A stretch of 61,586 bases of DNA. It comes from Candidatus Accumulibacter phosphatis (GTDB lineage Bacteria > Pseudomonadota > Gammaproteobacteria > Burkholderiales > Rhodocyclaceae). Made by a program: the position numbers and the translations under genes. Below the pieces are notes generated by a model. It was not told the DNA's origin. It worked only from the letters and a program-made list of their open reading frames with translations, and made no database searches. The first letter of the stretch is position 1; every line of letters begins with the position of its first letter. Shown piece after piece: positions 56,189 through 61,586 of the stretch. The stretch covers positions 1-61,586 of the forward strand of contig NZ_SPMY01000008.1 of NCBI RefSeq assembly GCF_012939955.1, read 5' to 3'.

Positions 56189-56674
56189 ATGACCATGAAG
56201 AAACCAAGCATCCTCCTTTTCCTGAGCCTTGCATCCGCCGCGGCGATGGCCGCTGGCGACCACCAGGGCGGCCATGCGATGCATGGTGACCAGCACGCGA
56301 GCACGGTCGGCGTCCCCGGGAAAGCGGCTGACGTTACGCGTACCATCGACGTGAACATGGACGACTCGATGCGCTTCGTTCCGGATCACGTCACGGTCAA
56401 GGCCGGCGAGACCGTCCGCTTCTTCCTCAAGAACCGCGGCAAGGTGCCGCATGAAATGGTCATCGGATCAATGGCCGAGCTCAAGGAGCACGCTGAAATG
56501 ATGCGCAAGTTTCCCAGCATGGAACACGAAGAGCCCAACATGATCACCCTCAAGCCGGGTCAGCGCGGCGGCCTGATCTGGAAATTTGACCGACCCGGCA
56601 GCGTCGATTTCGCTTGCCTCATTCCAGGTCATATGGAAGCCGGCATGGTCGCCAAGGTGACGGTAAGCAAGTAA
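56189..56674 (+). CDS. Cupredoxin-domain copper protein
   Basis: 161 residues. The signal peptide ends AAAMAAGDH, followed by a His/Met-rich stretch (HQGGHAMHGDQH) and a cupredoxin fold: FVPDHVTVKAGETVRFFLKNRGKVPHEM, and the copper loop FACLIPGHMEAGM (Cys, His, Met). The VPHEM His completes a type I or related site. It resembles the CopI/azurin-like proteins found with copA-copB in betaproteobacteria. It lies 68 bases after copB. Confidence 0.88.
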   Translation: MTMKKPSILLFLSLASAAAMAAGDHQGGHAMHGDQHASTVGVPGKAADVTRTIDVNMDDSMRFVPDHVTVKAGETVRFFLKNRGKVPHEMVIGSMAELKEHAEMMRKFPSMEHEEPNMITLKPGQRGGLIWKFDRPGSVDFACLIPGHMEAGMVAKVTVSK

Positions 56675-56689
56675 GCTCGAGCCAGCTCG

Positions 56690-57090
56690 GTGGCCATTGA
56701 TCCTTCGAGTGCCCCGGCCAGTCGCTTGCGCTCGAAGGCCAGTGCTCTGTGTACCATGTTCTGAAGGATGGTGTCTCCGGGCAGGACGATCCGTTCCCTG
56801 CACAGCAGATCCACCAACTCGTGCAGGATATAGACCGGCCGACTGGCGATGTGCAGCATGCGCCTCGACGTGGCGCTTGCGGGCATGGTCCGAGACCGTG
56901 AGGTCGGCGACCGCCTTGTTGTCGAAGTAGCGCCGGCGCAGATAGTCGACGTCGTCGCGCACAGCCGGCAGTTCGAAGCGGAAGGAGTGCTGGCGAGCAC
57001 GGAAGTAGCCTAGATGCAGCAGAAAGTGGATCTTGGTGTGGACCGAGCGGCGTTGATCGAGGGCCTCGAGCTCCGGTGCCGTCAGCGTAA
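56690..57090 (-). pseudogene. Tn3-family transposase fragment (DUF4158 region)
   Basis: The minus strand reads LTAPELEALDQRRSVHTKIH, then FLLHLGYFRARQHSFRFELP and AVRDDVDYLRRRYFDNKAVA, as in the N-terminal DUF4158 domain of Tn3-type TnpA. After a frame change near 56855 it reads RMLHIASRPVYILHELVDLL and ALAFERKRLAGALEG. Both ends are missing. It abuts the 3' end of the cupredoxin gene. Confidence 0.78.
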
Positions 57091-57203
57091 AAAAAACAAC
57101 GGCTTACAGTTTCTGTTTCTTGTGGAGGTAAAGAATTGGACGTACAGCGTCAGCCGTTTCCCGAGTGAGGCGTTAAGTCGCCATTACACACGAACGGAAG
57201 ACA

Positions 57204-58293
57204 ATGAGTTTTTCAGTAGCGATTGCCAGTTCCGGCGTGTACGTCAACAGCACGCCGATTGCGCAGGAGAAGCAGCGACAGCAATTCATTACTGCCCTGC
57301 GGGCCGTGGCTGCGATTGTCATTCTCTGGCACCACTTCGCACTCTATCCGCCCTTGCGGCAATGGGCGGCACCGCTGCTTGGCGATATGCTCGATTGGCT
57401 GGAATTCAACGCTCGGGCGACGCAGGTTTTTTTTCGTGGTGGGCGGCTACGTCATGGCGCTCAGCATGAGCCGGCAGAACTGGAACCTGAGAAGCATGCG
57501 TTCGTTCGTCGTCCAGCGCTACCTTCGGCTCGTCATCCCCTATCTCGGCGCCATTGCGCTGGCGGTTTCGAGTTACCTTGTCGCGCGCGGCTGGTTGCCC
57601 GATTCCGTGGTCGGAGAACCCGTCTCTTTGCCGCAACTCCTCGCGCACCTGTTCTTTCTGCAGGACATTCTGGGTTACGAGCAATTGTCGGCCGGCCTCT
57701 GGTTCGTCTGCATCAACTTCCAGCTTGGCCTCGTCTACGCTGCCGGATTGTTGCTACGCGACACGCTCGCCCGGGACAAAGCTCCGTTCGTTGGTCTCCT
57801 CGGCTGGCTGTTGGCGGCCTTTTCGCTGTTTTACTTCAACCTGAACGAAGCCTGGGATCACTGGTGGCTCTACTTCTTCCCCTATTTCTTCATGGGTATC
57901 GTCATCCAGCGCGCGGTGCACGTCGGCAGAAGCAGTCGGGAATTCTGGTTCTATCAACTACTGTTCGTCGCTGCCATGGTGTTCGAATGGCGCTGGCGCC
58001 TTTTGAGCGCGTCCGTCGTTGGCTTCCTCGTGTTCAGTTCGCTACGCTCGGGGTGGGGGCAGCACTGGCCCCACAGCCGTACGATCAGCTGGATCGGCAA
58101 TGCTTCTTACAGCCTTTTTCTCGTCCATTTCCCGGTTTTGGTGATCGTCGCCACCGTGTGGACCCGGATGGACTGGACGACGCCTGCCGGGGCAGTAGTC
58201 GGCCTGGTGCTGGCGTTTGCTCTGAGCCTACTGACCGCCGGCCTGTTCCATCGCTGGATCGAACGTCCGGCGGGGCGACTCGGCCGCAGGTAG
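57204..58293 (+). CDS. Acyltransferase 3 family membrane protein, interrupted by a +1 frameshift
   Basis: The first frame has the family start RQQFITALRAVAAIVILWHHFALYPP with the catalytic His. The second frame continues VVGGYVMALSMSR and about nine more membrane helices. It ends SWIGNASYSLFLVHFPVLVI and FHRWIERPAGRLGRR. The break is in eight T at 57427-57434; deleting one gives 362 residues. OafA/Acyltransferase 3 proteins acylate surface polysaccharides or lipids. It is flanked by Tn3-type fragments, so it was probably acquired. Confidence 0.88.
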
Positions 58294-58826
58294 TGCGCGG
58301 AAAACTAGGGGGATGGGGGATATTGCGAACGCGAAGTTGGATGCTGCGGGGAGTCCTATGTTTTCGTCACCAGATCGGAACGTGAGTCGTCACCAGCGAC
58401 AGTTCGGGATCGATCTCGACGGAGTGAAATGTGAGCCCGGCTCCTTTTACTTTCTTTTTGGGGGGTGTAGGCCGGAACCTCAGAAAACTCCGGCGTCCCA
58501 ACTCAAGCCCGGCGATCAGGCGTGCGCCCTGGTTTCCGATCTCTATTTCGATGTCAGTGAGCCCGGTCAATTCCTTCTTTCCACCGACCTGTGCGATGGT
58601 CGAGCGTAGCTGGTGATAGGGGTTCGTGGAGCGACGGAACAGCGACGCGACTTAAGCGCTAGCCTTCACCCGCGGCGATCGATGCCCGCCACGCGCGCAT
58701 CACTTTCCGAGATGCCGTTGCGGTCGTCTCGTGGCGTTCCGCGATCATCTGGAACGTCAGCGGTACTACTCGCAACGAGGCTGCCATACGCGAATGGCAG
58801 CGCCTTCGCCTGAGCGCCCGCCAAAA
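58294..58826. other. Gene-poor stretch with transposase-like remnant
   Basis: Apart from the minus-strand fragment at 58367-58639, I find no intact gene here. The part 58640-58826 downstream of the cusA stop shows no terminator and no family I recognise. Confidence 0.4.
58367..58639 (-). pseudogene. Possible C-terminal fragment of a Tn3-family transposase
   Basis: The frame reads FRRSTNPYHQLRSTIAQVGG, then KKELTGLTDIEIEIGNQGAR and LIAGLELG. This resembles the C-terminal part of Tn3-type TnpA (YHxLRxxIA ... EIENQxARLIAN). The Cys usual in ENQC is Gly here. The following 40 or so residues do not fit, and the frame stops at 58367. The order relative to the N-terminal fragment at 56.7-57.1 kb is reversed, so they are not halves of one interrupted gene. 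Confidence 0.45.
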
Positions 58827-61586
58827 TCAGCTTGTCTCCAATGGTAATGCCGGTGCCCTGGCCAACTCCCGCCGCAACTGCCACTGCTTGACCAACGCAT
58901 ACAGCGCCGGGATGACACACAGCGTCAGCACTGTCGACGAGACCATGCCACCGACCATCGGCGCGGCGATGCGACTCATGACCTCCGATCCGGTGCCACT
59001 CGACCACATGATCGGCAGCAGGCCAGCCATGATCGCCACCACTGTCATCATCTTCGGCCGCACGCGTTCGACGGCGCCTTCCATGATCGCGTGGTAGAGG
59101 TCGGCGGCGCTCGGATCAACCCCTTCGGCACGGCGTTTGGCGGTGATTTCCTGCCACGACTGATCGAGGTAGATGAGCATCACCACGCCGGTTTCGGCGG
59201 CCACGCCAGCCAGTGCGATGAAGCCGACCGCCACTGCCACGCTCATGTTGTAGCCCAGCCACCACATCAGCCAGATACCACCGACCAGCGCGAACGGAAC
59301 GGAGAGCATGACGATCAGCGTCTCGGTCAGGCGCCGGAAATTGAGGTACAACAGCACGAAGATGATCGCCAGGGTCAACGGTACGACGAGGGCGAGCTTG
59401 GACTTGGCGCGCTCCATGTACTCAAACTGCCCCGACCAGGTGGCGTAATAGCCGGGCGGGAAAGTGACCTTGTCGGCGACGGCTTTCTGGGCATCCTTGA
59501 CGTAGGAACCGACGTCGCGATCACGGATATCGACGAAGACGTAAGCGGCGAGCAGCGCATTCTCGGTCTTGATTCCCGGCGGGCCATTGCGCAGTTCGAT
59601 GCTCGCCAGTTGGCCGAGCGGGATCATTCCCGCCTGGCTGGGCACGAAAACCTCATTGGCGATGCGTTGCGGATCGTCGCGCAGGGCGCGCGGGTAGCGC
59701 ACGGTCACGTTGTAGCGTTCGAGGCCTTCGACGGCGGTGGTCACCACCGCGCCGCCGAGCGCGCTGCCGATCACCTGCTGAAAGTCACCGACGGTGATCC
59801 CGTAGCGGGCCAGCTGCTCGCGTTTCGGCGTGATGTCCAGGTAATAGCCGCCGGTGACCCGTTCGGCGTAGGCACTCGAGGTGCCGGGAACGTCCTTCAC
59901 CGCCTGTTCGATCTCGCGGGCGACCTTCTCGATCACCGCCAGCTCCTTGCCGAAGACTTTCACGCCGACCGGCGTACGGATGCCGGTGGACAGCATGTCG
60001 ATGCGCGCCTTGATCGGCATCGTCCAGGAATTGGCCAGGCCAGGAAACTTGAGCGCGGCGTCCATCTCGGCAATCAGCTTGTCGACGTTCATGCCCGCGC
60101 GCCACTCCTTCTCGGGCTTGAGATTGATCACCGTCTCGAACATCTCCATCGGTGCCGGGTCGGTGGCACTGGCGGCGCGACCTGCCTTGCCGTACACCGA
60201 CTCGACCTCGGGGAAGGTCTTGATGATGCGGTTGGTGGTCTGCAGCAGGCGCGCGGCTTCGGTCACCGACATCCCCGGCAGCGACGCCGGCATATAGAAC
60301 AGCGAGCCTTCGTTGAGCGTCGGCATGAACTCCGAACCGATGCGACTGGCCGGAAAGACGGTGACGGCCATCACCACGCCCGCCAGCAGCAGGGTGACGA
60401 TCTTGTGGCGCATCACCGCCTGGATGATCGGCCGGTAGACCCAGATTAGGAAGCGGTTCACCGGATTCTTCTGCTCGGGCATGATCCGCCCGCGAATAAA
60501 GAACATCATCAGCACCGGCACCAGCGTCACCGACAGGACCGCTGCGCCGGCCATGGCGAAGGTCTTGGTGAAGGCCAAGGGGCTGAACAACCGCCCTTCC
60601 TGACCCTCGAGGGTGAACACCGGCAGGAAAGAGACGGTGATGATCAGCAGCGAATAGAAGAGCGCCGGCCCGACCTCCTTGCAGGCGCGGATCATGGTCG
60701 CCGCGCGATCGTGTTTGGTGGCGTGCGACGGCAGGTGTTCGAGTCGCTTGTGGGCGTTCTCGATCATCACGATCGCCGCATCGACCATCGCCCCGATGGC
60801 GATCGCGATACCGCCCAGACTCATGATGTTCGAACCCATGCCCATCGTACGCATGGCGATGAAGGCAATCAGGATGCCGATCGGCAGAGTCAGAATGGCC
60901 ACCAGCGCGCTGCGCACGTGCATCAGGAAGATCACGCAGACGGCACCAACGATCAGGCTTTCTTCGAGCAAGGTCCATTTCAGGTTGTCGATGGCGCGTT
61001 CGATCAGTTTCGAACGGTCATAGACGGGAACGATCTCGGTTCCCTCCGGCAGGCCCGGCAGCAACTCCTCGATCTTGGCCTTGACGTTGGCGATCACGTC
61101 GAGCGCGTTCTGGCCGAAGCGGGCCATGACGATCCCCGAGACCACCTCGCCCTCGCCGTTGAGTTCGGTGATCCCGCGCCGTCCGGCCGGGACGATCTCG
61201 ACGCGGGCGACATCGCGCACCAACACCGGTGTGCCGCCGTCACTCTTCAGCACCAGCGTCTCGATGTCGGCGACCCCCTTGAGGTAGCCGAGCCCGCGCA
61301 CCATGTATTCCTTCTCGGCCAGCTCGACGACGCGACCGCCGACGTCGCGGTTCGATTCGCGAATCACCTGCGACAGACGTGCCAGCGAAACGCCATAGCT
61401 GGCCAGCCGGTGCGGGTCGACGATGACCTGATATTCCTTGACGAAGCCACCGACGCTGGCCACTTCGGCGACGCCACCGGCCTTGGTCAGCTGGTAGCGG
61501 ACGTACCAGTCCTGCACGCTGCGCAAGTCGGCCAGCGATTGATCCTTGCCGGTCAGCGCATACTGGAAGACCCAGCCGACGCCGGT
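58827..61586 (-). CDS. CusA/CzcA-family heavy-metal RND efflux pump (5' end outside window)
   Basis: 919 codons are visible; the frame is open through the right edge (VGWVFQYALTGKDQSLADLR upstream of the first internal Met). RND features are VDPHRLASYGVSLARLSQVI, VNIMSLGGIAIAIGAMVDAAI-like SNIMSLGGIAIAIGAMVDAA followed by IVMIENAHKR, and the second helix bundle GYNMSVAVAVGFIALAGVAA and ETGVVMLIYL. HME-type pumps expel Cu/Ag or Zn/Co/Cd from the periplasm with CusB- and CusC-like partners. Of the three CusA methionines I recall, only RIDM is kept, so the metal is uncertain. Confidence 0.93.
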   Translation of the reverse strand, partial: TGVGWVFQYALTGKDQSLADLRSVQDWYVRYQLTKAGGVAEVASVGGFVKEYQVIVDPHRLASYGVSLARLSQVIRESNRDVGGRVVELAEKEYMVRGLGYLKGVADIETLVLKSDGGTPVLVRDVARVEIVPAGRRGITELNGEGEVVSGIVMARFGQNALDVIANVKAKIEELLPGLPEGTEIVPVYDRSKLIERAIDNLKWTLLEESLIVGAVCVIFLMHVRSALVAILTLPIGILIAFIAMRTMGMGSNIMSLGGIAIAIGAMVDAAIVMIENAHKRLEHLPSHATKHDRAATMIRACKEVGPALFYSLLIITVSFLPVFTLEGQEGRLFSPLAFTKTFAMAGAAVLSVTLVPVLMMFFIRGRIMPEQKNPVNRFLIWVYRPIIQAVMRHKIVTLLLAGVVMAVTVFPASRIGSEFMPTLNEGSLFYMPASLPGMSVTEAARLLQTTNRIIKTFPEVESVYGKAGRAASATDPAPMEMFETVINLKPEKEWRAGMNVDKLIAEMDAALKFPGLANSWTMPIKARIDMLSTGIRTPVGVKVFGKELAVIEKVAREIEQAVKDVPGTSSAYAERVTGGYYLDITPKREQLARYGITVGDFQQVIGSALGGAVVTTAVEGLERYNVTVRYPRALRDDPQRIANEVFVPSQAGMIPLGQLASIELRNGPPGIKTENALLAAYVFVDIRDRDVGSYVKDAQKAVADKVTFPPGYYATWSGQFEYMERAKSKLALVVPLTLAIIFVLLYLNFRRLTETLIVMLSVPFALVGGIWLMWWLGYNMSVAVAVGFIALAGVAAETGVVMLIYLDQSWQEITAKRRAEGVDPSAADLYHAIMEGAVERVRPKMMTVVAIMAGLLPIMWSSGTGSEVMSRIAAPMVGGMVSSTVLTLCVIPALYALVKQWQLRRELARAPALPLETS

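Noticed and set aside
59091-60449. 452-codon frame antisense to the RND pump
   Set aside because: Low-complexity His/Arg/Asp composition with no domain; the pump on the other strand is unambiguous.

Overview
The window looks like a chromosomal segment of a GC-rich betaproteobacterium, most likely Rhodocyclales (relatives such as Accumulibacter, Azonexus or Dechloromonas). The main evidence is gene order: leuC-ecn-leuD-leuB-asd-fimV-truA-trpF-trpB-trpA-accD-folC-dedD-cvpA-purF-metZ, thrS-infC-rpmI-rplT-pheS-pheT-ihfA-merR-tRNA-Pro, and comM-ubiK-glnK-amtB are classic betaproteobacterial blocks. Species assignment is inference.

Layout. 1-600: the end of an insertion sequence whose body lies off the left edge. 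0.6-10.8 kb: housekeeping genes on the minus strand (zapD, coaE, a SPOR protein, a TrpB2-type synthase, bamE, comM, ubiK) mixed with three MFS transporters. 10.8-13.1 kb: glnK-amtB behind a well-formed sigma-54 promoter with two NtrC-like sites. 13.2-14.2 kb: a bacteriohemerythrin and a small membrane protein. 14.2-32.7 kb: a long minus-strand biosynthetic block (methionine, purine, tryptophan, acetyl-CoA carboxylase, folate, leucine, aspartate family) with fimV. 32.8-36.4 kb: M48 peptidase, MFS, YdcH-like protein and aroC. 36.8-41.1 kb, plus strand: EamA transporter, Ada-like methyltransferase, then a response regulator/CheC/histidine kinase module with the eroded 3' end of a second kinase just upstream. 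41.2-48.7 kb: tRNA-Pro, merR, ihfA, pheT, pheS, rplT, rpmI, infC and thrS. 49-58.7 kb is the accessory part: an orphan Card1/Can2-type (DUF1887) nuclease, a frameshifted IS1182-like element, a periplasmic copper cluster (Met-rich protein, Cys/His peptide, cytochrome c, CopA oxidase, CopB, cupredoxin) behind a CusR-type palindrome, Tn3-family transposase fragments and an acyltransferase. 58.8 kb to the right edge: a CusA/CzcA-type RND pump, minus strand, running off the window.

The most consequential general observation is technical. At least eleven +1 frameshifts, each in a homopolymer of 5-8 bases, interrupt otherwise conserved genes, including essential ones (rpmI, thrS with two, pheT, ihfA with two). 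Removing one base at each site restores full-length proteins. This points to systematic over-calling of homopolymers rather than gene decay, so every broken gene here should be read in that light.

For new biology, the best leads are: the copper island with its small Cys/His peptide and operator; the orphan CARF-nuclease gene whose 5' end abuts an IS; the CheC-linked kinase module with its relic; two families of palindromic intergenic repeats; the accD-folC in-frame joining; and an intrinsic terminator lying directly in front of pheS.
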